Part shown: in pieces, positions 8,079-14,782 of the stretch
How positions within the stretch are numbered: the stretch's first letter is position 1
Layout of the letters: every line of letters starts with the position of its first letter
Assembly (NCBI GenBank): GCA_023396045.1
Contig: JAEWXD010000040.1
Coordinates: 1 to 14,782 of the forward strand
Source: Bacillota bacterium
Lineage (GTDB): Bacteria; Bacillota; Clostridia; Christensenellales; Aristaeellaceae
DNA length: 14,782 nucleotides
Direction: 5' to 3'
The notes under the pieces: model-generated
The model's input: only the letters and a program-made list of their open reading frames with translations
Database searches by the model: none
What the model was told of the DNA's origin: nothing
Program-made: the position numbers and the translations under genes

Positions 8079-8964
8079 GTTTGAGAACGCAAGGCATATA
8101 GATTTTAACCTGCTACAACGTGTGGCAGATGCTTGCCAATTGCAACAAGGTATTATTAAAAACTTATATTTGCATGTTATCCTTTGTAATAATGAGCAAA
8201 TTCGCAGCCTTAATTTTATGCATAGGGGAATAGATAAAGCAACCGATGTATTATCTTTTCCAAGCATGGAATATACGCAAGGTACGTTAAAAGACAATTT
8301 GCATCTATTGCCAGAAGTTTATGATTCCGAACAAAATGCCTATTTTTTAGGTGATACCATTATATCTATACCAAAAGCACAAGAACAAGCAGAAGTTTAT
8401 GGGCATTCCTTACAAAGAGAAGTGGCATTTTTGCTTACACACTCTATATTACATTTGTTTGGCTATGATCATATACATGCAGAGGAGGAAATTGTAATGT
8501 TGCATCAACAAGAAGATATTTTGAACAGTTTAAACATAAAACGTACTGAGGATGGTTCTGTGAGAGATGAAACCTTAGTATCTTTTGCAATACAAGCTAT
8601 GAATAATTCTTATTCACCGTATTCCAAATTTCCGGTTGGCGCTTGCTTGCTTACAAAAGATGGGAATCTTTACACTGGTTGTAATATTGAAAACGCTGCA
8701 TTTGGTTCAACTATGTGCGCAGAACGCACGGCTGTTTTCAAAGCTGTAAGTGAGGGGCATACAGAATTTGAAGCAATTGCTATTGCAGGCAAAGATATCA
8801 AACCATATCCTTGTGGTTCCTGTAGGCAAGTATTAAATGAATTTGCACCCAATATACGTGTGCTTATTACAGACGATAAAGGAAATTATCAGTCAACCAC
8901 TTTAGACGCTATATTGCCATATGGCTTTGGTCCTAAACAATTGAACAGAGGTAAGAATGAATAA
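8062..8964 (+). CDS. ybeY-cdd: Fusion protein: YbeY endoribonuclease + cytidine deaminase
   Basis: One 300-residue frame encodes two enzymes. Residues 1-161 are YbeY, the zinc endoribonuclease of 16S rRNA 3' maturation and ribosome quality control. They include DVLSFP (62-67), GDTIIS and the zinc triad H127, H131, H137 in HSILHLFGYDH. Residues 167-300 are a small tetrameric-type cytidine deaminase converting cytidine to uridine in pyrimidine salvage. They include YSPYSKFPVGA (184-194), GCNIENAAFG, CAERTA (C219, catalytic E221) and PCGSCRQV (C251, C254). Only about five residues (TEDGS) join them. In B. subtilis ybeY, dgkA and cdd are separate; dgkA is absent here. GGAAG (8051-8055) is the Shine-Dalgarno for ATG 8062. 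A second Shine-Dalgarno and GTG at the junction could give free Cdd. A one-base deletion or sequence error is a serious alternative. Confidence 0.93.
   Translation: MKLLFEFENARHIDFNLLQRVADACQLQQGIIKNLYLHVILCNNEQIRSLNFMHRGIDKATDVLSFPSMEYTQGTLKDNLHLLPEVYDSEQNAYFLGDTIISIPKAQEQAEVYGHSLQREVAFLLTHSILHLFGYDHIHAEEEIVMLHQQEDILNSLNIKRTEDGSVRDETLVSFAIQAMNNSYSPYSKFPVGACLLTKDGNLYTGCNIENAAFGSTMCAERTAVFKAVSEGHTEFEAIAIAGKDIKPYPCGSCRQVLNEFAPNIRVLITDDKGNYQSTTLDAILPYGFGPKQLNRGKNE
8548..8562 (+). promoter_or_regulatory. Internal Shine-Dalgarno and GTG start for the cytidine deaminase part
   Basis: GAGG (8548-8551) stands 8 bases before an in-frame GTG (8560-8562). A product starting there is 134 residues, and its N-terminus reaches the YSPYSKF motif at the same distance (24 residues to F) as B. 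subtilis Cdd reaches YAPYSKF. In another frame, TGA at 8547-8549 overlaps the GAGG, which is the layout of an ordinary stop/Shine-Dalgarno overlap between two operon genes. This looks like the remains, or the still working form, of a separate cdd start. Confidence 0.6.
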
Positions 8965-9850
8965 AGAATTTAAATCCGGTTTTGTAACCATTGTAGGTAA
9001 ACCCAATGTTGGTAAATCTACACTTATGAACGCATTTATTGGCGAGAAAGTGGCTATTGTTTCCAATAAACCACAAACTACCAGAAATAAGATTTTAGGT
9101 GTATTTTCTCAAGAAAATTCACAAATCGTATTTGTAGATACGCCCGGTATACATACCGCTAAAACAAAGCTGGGTGAATTTATGGCTAAGTCTGTAAATG
9201 ATGCCATGAAGGGAATGGATGTTTTACTTGTACTTGTAGAACCAGGCTATATTACAGAAAAAGATATAGAAATTGCAGAAAATATGGCAAAAAGTAATTG
9301 CCCTAAAATATTGGTTATCAATAAAGTTGATACCGTTAAAAAAGAAAAAGTCTTATCTGTAATGGATCAATTTAAGCAGTATAACTTTGATGTTATGGTG
9401 CCTATTTCTGCTAAAAATGCTGAAGGTTTAAATGTATTGCAAAAAACCATAGAAAATTTCTTGCCTGCTGGCCCACAATATTTTCCAAGCGATATGATTA
9501 CAGACCAGCCTGAGCGTTTAATTTGTGCAGAAATTATTCGCGAAAAAGCTTTGCTAAATTTAAAAGATGAAATTCCCCATGGCATAGGCATAGAAATTAT
9601 GAAAATGGAAACTTTGCGTGATGATTTGGTGCAAATTGATGCCAATGTATATTGTGAAAAAAATTCTCATAAATCCATTATTATTGGCAAAGCAGGAACT
9701 ATGTTGGGTAAAATTGGAAAAGAAGCCAGAATAGATATAGAAAATTTGCTTGGCAATCATGTAAATTTAAAACTTTGGGTTAAAGTAAAGGAAGACTGGC
9801 GTAACCAACCTTTAGAACTATTGAACTTAGGTTATAACAATAAGAATTAA
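8957..9850 (+). CDS. era: GTPase Era
   Basis: A 297-residue cytoplasmic GTPase that binds the 3' end of 16S rRNA during 30S assembly. The G domain shows G1 GKPNVGKS (14-21), the switch I region with PQTTRN, G3 DTPG (61-64), G4 NKVD (122-125) and G5 SAK (151-153). The C-terminal KH domain holds the GKAG loop (244-247) and ends KLWVKVKEDWR. Length is normal for the family (about 300). AGAGGT (8947-8952) precedes ATG 8957. The gene overlaps the fusion gene by 8 bases. Era and YbeY act in the same 16S rRNA maturation step, so the tight coupling makes sense. recO, which often follows era in Firmicutes, is not here; a terminator and a convergent gene follow instead. Confidence 0.97.
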   Translation: MNKEFKSGFVTIVGKPNVGKSTLMNAFIGEKVAIVSNKPQTTRNKILGVFSQENSQIVFVDTPGIHTAKTKLGEFMAKSVNDAMKGMDVLLVLVEPGYITEKDIEIAENMAKSNCPKILVINKVDTVKKEKVLSVMDQFKQYNFDVMVPISAKNAEGLNVLQKTIENFLPAGPQYFPSDMITDQPERLICAEIIREKALLNLKDEIPHGIGIEIMKMETLRDDLVQIDANVYCEKNSHKSIIIGKAGTMLGKIGKEARIDIENLLGNHVNLKLWVKVKEDWRNQPLELLNLGYNNKN

Positions 9851-9860
9851 ACGCATAATT

Positions 9861-9886
9861 AAAAACGAGGGTTGCATCTCGTTTTT
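9861..9886. terminator. Bidirectional intrinsic terminator between era and topB
   Basis: A perfect 9-bp stem AAAAACGAG (9861-9869) / CTCGTTTTT (9878-9886) has an 8-base loop, with A-run and T-run in the right places for both strands. It follows the era stop by 10 bases and overlaps the last bases of the topB stop codon (9885-9887). It can end transcripts from both sides. Confidence 0.85.
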
Positions 9887-11984
9887 ATTTGCTTTGAAAT
9901 TCAACTTTATCGCCATTTAGAAGTATGGTACCACTACTTCCTTTTACTTTGCTATCTTTTAATAATAATTCTATGATTTGGGCATTGATAGTAGGGCCGT
10001 TATTTCTTTCCAGCGTGTTTTTCCAAATGGTAAACTTACAATTTTCTCTCCAACGGCTACAGTAGAAGCCTTTGCTGTTTTCTAATACTTGGCCTTTTTT
10101 GCAAAGAGGGCAAGTTCCCAAACCTTTTACAGTTTTCTTTTTGTACTTGGTTTCAGCTTCAAATTGTATTGCAGTATTGATTTGGTAACCGTTTACCAAA
10201 CTATTGGTAAAATTGCGTATTCCATTCAAAAAAGCCAAAGATAAATTTTTAGAATCTTCACTTTTATTGGCAATATCACTCAGTTTACATTCCCAATCAC
10301 CTGTGAGTTCTGCAGAAGAAATTTCATTGGGCACTACAGAAATAAGCTTTTTGCCCTTATCTGTCGGTATAAAATATTTTTTCTGCCGTTGAACATATCC
10401 AACTTTAATAAGCCGTTCAATAATGGCGGCACGCGTAGCTGGGGTACCTAAGCCTCTATCTTTTAAGGCAGACTTCAGTTCCTCGTCATCTACCAATTTA
10501 CCGGCATTTTCCATTGCAGAAAGCAGGGAGGCATCCGTATATTGTTCAGGTGGTTTCGTTTTGTCTTCTTTTATTTTTGCAGACTTTAGTGTTCTGCTGT
10601 CATTCACTTGTATGGCAGGAATTTCTATATCATTGTCGTTATTGGTTTTTTTCTTGCTTGGCAATAATTCGTCCAATGCTTTCCAACCCATATCTATTAT
10701 GGTTTTACCTTGGCATAAAAAGTGGTGCTTTTCATATACCAATATTATTTTTTGTATATCACTTACATAGGGTGGGAAGAACACTTGCATAAAACGAATA
10801 ATAACCATTTTAAGTATATTGCTGATATCTGGGGGCAATTGTTCCCAATTTATTTTTTTACCTGTGGGTATAATGGCATGGTGGTCGCTTACTCTTTCAT
10901 TATTAAAAACGCGCTTACCTGTATGGCTTTTATAACCTTGCAAGGCTGTTTTTACATGCTCGTTAAAAGAATCATTTAGACTTTGTAATAAATTGGGTAT
11001 TTTAGGGCGAATATCATCACTTAAATATCTGGAGTCTGTTCTGGGATAGGTTAAAAGTTTATATTTTTCATACAACTCTTGTGCAATCTTTAAGGTCTTA
11101 TCTGCTGTATAGCCAAATTTTTCGTTGGCTTCACGTTGCAAGGTTGTGAGGTCATATAGTTGAGGTGCTATATAACTATGTCTTGTGGTATCGTTAGAAA
11201 CAACTTTACATTCTTGTCCTTTACATTCTTTTACAATATGATTTGCTAATTCTTTGGTGGCAATTTGTTTATTTAATTTTGCATTTTTATTTTCTGGGTT
11301 AAACCAGTTTGCTTGTAAATCGCCAAAATTGGCAAGTATTGTATAGTATTCTTGGGGTATAAAATTATCTATATCAGCTTGTCTTTGCACAATAAGTGCA
11401 AGGGTGGGGGTTTGTACTCTACCTATGCTTAATACAGATTTGTAGTGTATAGAAAATAAACGGCTTGCATTCATGCCTATATACCAGTCTGCATATGCGC
11501 GGCAAATAGCACTGTAATATAAGCTATCATAGGCACTGCCGTCTTTTAGTTTATTAAACCCGTCTGCTATGCTTTCGTCTGTTAAACTGCTGATCCACAA
11601 CCTAAAAAAAGGTTTTGTACATCTGCTTTGTTCATAAATTAATCGAAATATCAATTCGCCCTCTCTACCGGCATCGGTAGCACATATTATATTCTCTACT
11701 TCTTCAGAAAACATAAGTTCCTTTATTGTTTTGTATTGAGAACTGGTTTTGCTAATTACAGAAATAGGTATTTTTGCAGGCAAAATAGGGAGATCTTCCA
11801 ATCTCCATTTTTTGTATTTTTCATCTATTTTGTCCGGGTCTTTTAATGCAACCAAATGCCCTAAAGCCCAAGTAATGATATGTTTTTCGCCTTCAATATA
11901 GTTATCGCCTTTTTTATTGCAATGCAAAACTTTGGCAATATCTCTTGCTACGCTAGGTTTTTCTGCAATAACTAATGTTTTCAA
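9885..11984 (-). CDS. topB: DNA topoisomerase III (type IA)
   Basis: A 699-residue type IA topoisomerase that passes single strands, unlinking replication and recombination intermediates. The Toprim domain carries E8 (VIAEKPS) and CATDAGREGELIFR (101-114). SIGRVQTPTLALI lies at 186-198. The catalytic tyrosine is Y313 in LTYPRTDSRYL. The C-terminus has one zinc ribbon with C625, C628, C642 and C649 (CPLC...C...C). In the usual Toprim DxD pair the second acid is Gly106 (DAG). E. coli TopoIII has Asp there. To my memory DAG also occurs in other TopB-like enzymes, so this need not mean loss of function. Translation starts at TTG (11984-11982), with a Shine-Dalgarno overlapping the nrdR stop. It follows nrdR after 8 bases and is likely cotranscribed. 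Related enzymes occur on conjugative elements, but no element genes are seen here. Confidence 0.95.
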   Translation of the reverse strand: MKTLVIAEKPSVARDIAKVLHCNKKGDNYIEGEKHIITWALGHLVALKDPDKIDEKYKKWRLEDLPILPAKIPISVISKTSSQYKTIKELMFSEEVENIICATDAGREGELIFRLIYEQSRCTKPFFRLWISSLTDESIADGFNKLKDGSAYDSLYYSAICRAYADWYIGMNASRLFSIHYKSVLSIGRVQTPTLALIVQRQADIDNFIPQEYYTILANFGDLQANWFNPENKNAKLNKQIATKELANHIVKECKGQECKVVSNDTTRHSYIAPQLYDLTTLQREANEKFGYTADKTLKIAQELYEKYKLLTYPRTDSRYLSDDIRPKIPNLLQSLNDSFNEHVKTALQGYKSHTGKRVFNNERVSDHHAIIPTGKKINWEQLPPDISNILKMVIIRFMQVFFPPYVSDIQKIILVYEKHHFLCQGKTIIDMGWKALDELLPSKKKTNNDNDIEIPAIQVNDSRTLKSAKIKEDKTKPPEQYTDASLLSAMENAGKLVDDEELKSALKDRGLGTPATRAAIIERLIKVGYVQRQKKYFIPTDKGKKLISVVPNEISSAELTGDWECKLSDIANKSEDSKNLSLAFLNGIRNFTNSLVNGYQINTAIQFEAETKYKKKTVKGLGTCPLCKKGQVLENSKGFYCSRWRENCKFTIWKNTLERNNGPTINAQIIELLLKDSKVKGSSGTILLNGDKVEFQSK

Positions 11985-11994
11985 TGGTACACCT
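11982..11994 (-). promoter_or_regulatory. Shine-Dalgarno and TTG start of topB
   Basis: On the minus strand AGGTG (11994-11990) stands 5 bases before TTG (11984-11982). The first bases of this site are shared with the TAG stop of nrdR (11995-11993). This ties topB translation to nrdR and fixes the TTG start, since the protein begins MKTLVIAEKPS as expected for the family. Confidence 0.75.
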
Positions 11995-12469
11995 AAGCGT
12001 TTGGTTCTGTTTTGTGGTCTCTGATTAAGGTGGTTAGCTCTGCCATAAAACTGCCTATATCCGTAAACTGACGGTATACACTGGCAAAACGAACATAAGC
12101 AACTTCGTCTAATTGTTTTAGTTCGTTCATTACCAAAGAACCAATAAATGTACTGCTAATTTCGCCACCTTCAACGTTGGCATATACATCGTTTTCTATA
12201 CGATTCACAATGGATTGGATTTGTACCATAGAAATAGGCCGTTTTTCACATGCGCGTAAAATTCCATTGCGAATTTTTTCAGCATTAAAAGGTTCCCTGG
12301 TATTGTCTTTTTTAATTACCAATACAGGCAAGTGTTCTACGCGTTCATAGGTTGTAAATCTTTTTTTGCATTTTAAACACTCTCTTCTGCGGCGAATACT
12401 GGTGCCGTTTTCTATCGAGCGGGAGTCTAATACTTTACTTTCTGCGTGGTTGCAATATTGGCATTTCAT
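11993..12469 (-). CDS. nrdR: Transcriptional repressor NrdR
   Basis: A 158-residue repressor of ribonucleotide reductase genes, acting as an ATP/dATP-sensing zinc-finger protein. The N-terminal zinc ribbon has C3, C6, C31 and C34, with the DNA-binding basic patch RRRR (26-29) in SIRRRRECLKCKKRFTTYERVE. The ATP-cone domain spans about 46-136 (VLVIKKDNTREPFNAEKIRNGI ... DEVAYVRFASVYRQF). Length is typical (about 150-160). AAAGGAG (12485-12479) stands 9 bases before the ATG. No nrd reductase gene is in the window, and I could not identify a convincing pair of NrdR boxes in the nrdR-lepA gap. It is the first gene of a unit with topB. Confidence 0.97.
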   Translation of the reverse strand: MKCQYCNHAESKVLDSRSIENGTSIRRRRECLKCKKRFTTYERVEHLPVLVIKKDNTREPFNAEKIRNGILRACEKRPISMVQIQSIVNRIENDVYANVEGGEISSTFIGSLVMNELKQLDEVAYVRFASVYRQFTDIGSFMAELTTLIRDHKTEPNA

Positions 12470-12498
12470 GGCATAATTCTCCTTTGTTCGTTAGTTCT

Positions 12499-12527
12499 AT
12501 TATAGTAAACAAAGCTATAGAATTCAA
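12499..12527 (-). promoter_or_regulatory. Sigma-A-type promoter of nrdR-topB
   Basis: On the minus strand, -35 TTGAAT (12527-12522) and -10 TATAAT (12504-12499) are separated by exactly 17 bases. The -10 is perfect and the -35 matches TTGACA in four positions. It lies about 30 bases upstream of the nrdR start, leaving room for a short leader with the Shine-Dalgarno. Confidence 0.75.
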
Positions 12528-12546
12528 GCCTCTACTTCTAATTATA

Positions 12547-12573
12547 TTGCAATTTAATGCATATTCGTATAAT
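12547..12573 (+). promoter_or_regulatory. Probable promoter of lepA
   Basis: A perfect -10 TATAAT lies at 12568-12573. The best -35 by sequence is TTGCAA (12547-12552), but the spacer is only 15 bases. TATTGC at 12545-12550 would give 17 bases with a poorer match. The divergent layout with nrdR requires a promoter in this 133-base gap. The gap holds nothing else I can name apart from the lepA Shine-Dalgarno GGAGG (12592-12596). Confidence 0.5.
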
Positions 12574-12602
12574 ATTAGTATATATCATATTGGAGGTATA
12601 GA

Positions 12603-14408
12603 ATGTCAGGTAATCGCCTTTCTCATATTAGAAACTTTTGTATTGTGGCGCATATAGACCACGGTAAATCTACCCTTGCAGATCGTATTTTAGAAAAAAC
12701 AGGTGTTTTTGATAAAAGAAACATGCAGGAGCAGATTTTAGATAGCATGGAATTGGAAAGAGAGCGTGGCATTACCATAAAAAGTAAGGCAGTGCGCATG
12801 AATTATATCGCTAAAGATGGCGTAACATATACTTTAAACTTAATTGATACTCCAGGCCATGTAGACTTTTCGTATGAAGTAAGCAGAGCATTGGCAGCTT
12901 GTGAAGGCGCATTGTGTGTTGTAGATGCTACCCAAGGGGTAGAAGCGCAAACGTTGGCTAACGTATATATGGCTATAGATCACGACCTTGAAACCTTGCC
13001 TGTTATCAACAAGGTAGATTTACCAAGTGCTCGTGTAGATGAAGTACGTGCTGAAATTGAAGATGTAATTGGCTTAGATGCTTCCGATGCTCCGGCTGTA
13101 TCTGCCAAAACCGGCCTTAATATTGAAGACGTTTTGGAAGCCATTGTAAATAAAATTCCTGCGCCAAAAGGCGAAATAGACGAACCTTTACAAGCCCTTA
13201 TTTTTGATGCTTTTTATGATAACTACAAAGGTGCCATTTGTTTTGTGCGCGTAATGAATGGTAGTATTAAACCTGGTATGCGTATGCTGCTTATGGAAGG
13301 CAAGTCCGTGTTTGAGGTAGTAGAAGTTGGCACTTTTCAACCGGGCTATGTACCATGCGCAGAATTGAAATGTGGCGAAGTAGGCTATATTGCCGCTTCT
13401 ATTAAAGATGTTCGTGATACACGTGTAGGTGATACCGTTACCGATGCGGATCGTCCAGCGGCAGCACCGTTGCCTGGCTATAGAACGGTAACACCTATGG
13501 TGTTCTGTGGTATTTACCCGGCAGACGGTGCAGATTACGAGAATTTAAAAGATGCCTTAGAAAAATTAAGAATGAACGATGCTTCTCTTTCTTATGAAGT
13601 AGAAAGTTCTGCAGCACTTGGTTTTGGTTTCCGTTGTGGTTTTTTAGGTTTACTGCATATGGAAATTATTCAACAACGCTTGGAAAGAGAATTTGACCTA
13701 ACTTTGGTTACCACAACACCTAGCGTTATTTATAAGGTTGTAAAAACCAATGGGGAAGAGCTAGAGATAGACAATCCAATTGCTTTGCCACCTTTGGCTG
13801 AAATCGAGGCAATTAAAGAACCGGTGGTAAGTGCATCCATTTATACTCCTCAAGAGTATGTTGGTACCATTATGGAACTTTGCGTAGAAAAACGTGGCAC
13901 CTTTGTTGATATGCAATACGAAGGCCATCGCGTTAAGCTATCTTATATTTTACCTCTCAATGAAGTTATTTTTGATTTTTTTGACCTTATTAAAAGCCGT
14001 TCTAAAGGTTACGCTTCATTTGACTATGAACTCTTAGAATACAGAGAAAGCGACCTTGTGAAACTGGATATTTTATTAAACGGCGATATTTGTGATGCAT
14101 TTTCTATTATTGTACATAGGGATAAAGCCTATGCTCGTGGTAGAAGTATGGCAGAGCGCTTAAAAGAAGTGATTCCACGCCAAATGTTTGAAATACCAAT
14201 TCAAGCGGCCATAGGTACAAAGGTGATTGCAAGAGAAACCATTAAAGCAATGCGCAAAGATGTTTTGGCAAAGTGCTATGGTGGTGATATTACCCGTAAA
14301 AAGAAATTGTTGGAAAAACAAAAAGAAGGTAAAAAGCGCATGCGTCAATTTGGTAGTGTAGAAGTACCAAGCGAAGCCTTCTTAGCAGTTTTGAAAATTG
14401 GTGATTAG
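12603..14408 (+). CDS. lepA: Elongation factor 4 (LepA), ribosome-associated GTPase
   Basis: A 601-residue translational GTPase that binds the ribosome like EF-G and affects initiation, 30S biogenesis or back-translocation under ionic stress. The G domain shows AHIDHGKST (16-24), the RGITI switch, DTPGHVDF (82-89) and NKVDLP (136-141). The EF-G-like domains follow, including GFRCGFLGLLHMEI. The LepA-specific C-terminal domain ends with RKKKLLEKQKEGKKRMRQFG, close to the C-terminus. Length is the family norm (about 600). A strong GGAGG stands 6 bases before ATG 12603. It is followed 2 bases after the stop by the nadD start codon. Firmicutes often have hemW after lepA; here nadD follows. Confidence 0.98.
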   Translation: MSGNRLSHIRNFCIVAHIDHGKSTLADRILEKTGVFDKRNMQEQILDSMELERERGITIKSKAVRMNYIAKDGVTYTLNLIDTPGHVDFSYEVSRALAACEGALCVVDATQGVEAQTLANVYMAIDHDLETLPVINKVDLPSARVDEVRAEIEDVIGLDASDAPAVSAKTGLNIEDVLEAIVNKIPAPKGEIDEPLQALIFDAFYDNYKGAICFVRVMNGSIKPGMRMLLMEGKSVFEVVEVGTFQPGYVPCAELKCGEVGYIAASIKDVRDTRVGDTVTDADRPAAAPLPGYRTVTPMVFCGIYPADGADYENLKDALEKLRMNDASLSYEVESSAALGFGFRCGFLGLLHMEIIQQRLEREFDLTLVTTTPSVIYKVVKTNGEELEIDNPIALPPLAEIEAIKEPVVSASIYTPQEYVGTIMELCVEKRGTFVDMQYEGHRVKLSYILPLNEVIFDFFDLIKSRSKGYASFDYELLEYRESDLVKLDILLNGDICDAFSIIVHRDKAYARGRSMAERLKEVIPRQMFEIPIQAAIGTKVIARETIKAMRKDVLAKCYGGDITRKKKLLEKQKEGKKRMRQFGSVEVPSEAFLAVLKIGD

Positions 14409-14413
14409 GGTTG
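14400..14413 (+). promoter_or_regulatory. Shine-Dalgarno and TTG start of nadD
   Basis: GGTGAT (14400-14405), which matches the 3' half of the full Shine-Dalgarno AGGAGGTGAT, lies at the end of lepA, 5 bases before TTG 14411. An in-frame TGA at 14402-14404 rules out any start further upstream. Confidence 0.6.
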
Positions 14414-14782
14414 GAAGCTTTAAAAAAAATTTGCTTGTTTGGTGGTAGTTTTGACCCAATTCATAAACGCCATGTACAAATGGCAATAGATGCACAAAAA
14501 CAATTTTCTTTTGAAAAAATTATTTTTATACCAACCAATAATCCTCCACATAAAAAACGCGATTTAACAAGCATTTCACATCGTATACGTATGATAGAGC
14601 TTGCCATATGTAATTACCGTTATATGGAGGTGTCCAATATTGAGGCTTATCGCTCAAATAATGCCTATACCTATGATACGGTGCAATATTTTAGGCGCAA
14701 GTATCCTGGGGCTGAAATATATTGCATTATTGGGGAAGATTCCCTTGCTTATTTGGACTCTTGGTATAAAGCAAAGGAATTA
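14411..14782 (+). CDS. nadD: Nicotinate-nucleotide adenylyltransferase NadD (3'-truncated)
   Basis: The first 124 codons of an enzyme that joins ATP and nicotinate mononucleotide to make deamido-NAD in NAD synthesis. The protein begins MEALKKICLFGGSFDPIH, giving the nucleotidyltransferase GGxFDPxH motif at once. PTNNPPHKK, ISHRIRMIELAI, SNIEAYRSNNAYTYDTV and CIIGEDSLAYLDSWYKA follow, all in the family order. The HxGH motif reads HKRH, with Arg in place of Gly (CGC, one base from the Gly codon GGC). That is uncommon, though the two histidines are kept. The frame is open to the window edge, and full NadD is about 190-210 residues. The TTG start follows the lepA stop by 2 bases, so translation is probably coupled. 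Confidence 0.93.
   Translation, partial: MEALKKICLFGGSFDPIHKRHVQMAIDAQKQFSFEKIIFIPTNNPPHKKRDLTSISHRIRMIELAICNYRYMEVSNIEAYRSNNAYTYDTVQYFRRKYPGAEIYCIIGEDSLAYLDSWYKAKEL

Noticed and set aside
8004..8297. 97-codon minus-strand frame across the pgpH/ybeY overlap
   Set aside because: It is antisense to two confident genes and has no recognisable domain.
10423..10770. 115-codon plus-strand frame inside topB
   Set aside because: It is fully antisense to the conserved topB core and low-complexity hydrophobic in content. Two other overlapping frames in the same area are of the same kind.
12470..12602. NrdR boxes in the nrdR-lepA gap
   Set aside because: Several AT-rich inverted fragments (such as AATAT...ATATT at 12571-12591) are present, but none forms a convincing tandem pair with the spacing expected for NrdR.
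1..14782. CRISPR array, tRNA/rRNA genes, insertion sequence, attachment site or toxin-antitoxin pair
   Set aside because: Nearly all bases are inside recognised genes. No spaced direct repeats, tRNA-like folds, transposase motifs or long inverted terminal repeats were seen.

Overview
The window is a compact, AT-rich stretch of a bacterial chromosome that most resembles a low-GC Firmicute (Bacillota). The reasons are the phoH / 7TM-HD phosphodiesterase / ybeY / cdd / era order, PepV, NrdR, strong AAGGAG-type Shine-Dalgarno sites, and frequent TTG starts (phoH, topB and nadD). I cannot resolve the class. I see no tRNA, rRNA, CRISPR array, insertion sequence, phage gene or attachment site. No stretch longer than about 135 bases lacks a gene.

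Left block, plus strand (3-9850). Nine reading frames run head to tail with gaps of at most 11 bases or short overlaps, as in a long operon or a chain of operons: a 5'-truncated PatB/MalY-type PLP C-S lyase, PepV dipeptidase, a HAD hydrolase, a polytopic membrane protein resembling O-antigen ligases/polymerases, TsaD (tRNA t6A37), PhoH ATPase, a PgpH-type cyclic-di-AMP phosphodiesterase, a YbeY-cytidine deaminase fusion, and Era GTPase. TsaD, YbeY and Era link the block to tRNA modification and rRNA/30S maturation. PgpH adds second-messenger turnover and Cdd adds pyrimidine salvage. A terminator-like hairpin lies just after the HAD gene, inside the start of the membrane-protein frame, and may split the block in two. 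A near-perfect bidirectional terminator closes it after era.

Middle block, minus strand (9885-12469). nrdR and topB form a two-gene unit, transcribed towards era from a good sigma-A-type promoter (TTGAAT, 17 bases, TATAAT). The nrdR stop codon overlaps the Shine-Dalgarno of topB, which starts with TTG.

Right block, plus strand (12603-14782). lepA (EF4) is transcribed divergently from nrdR and is followed 2 bases later by nadD, which runs off the window. nadD starts with TTG.

Most of this is conserved housekeeping DNA, and I do not see a wholly new system. The most interesting point is the ybeY-cdd fusion. dgkA, which separates these genes in Bacillus subtilis, is missing. The junction still carries a Shine-Dalgarno and a GTG codon exactly where a free-standing Cdd would begin. 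One extra base just upstream would restore a TGA stop for YbeY. The fusion may therefore be a recent one-base event, a dual-product gene, or a sequence error.
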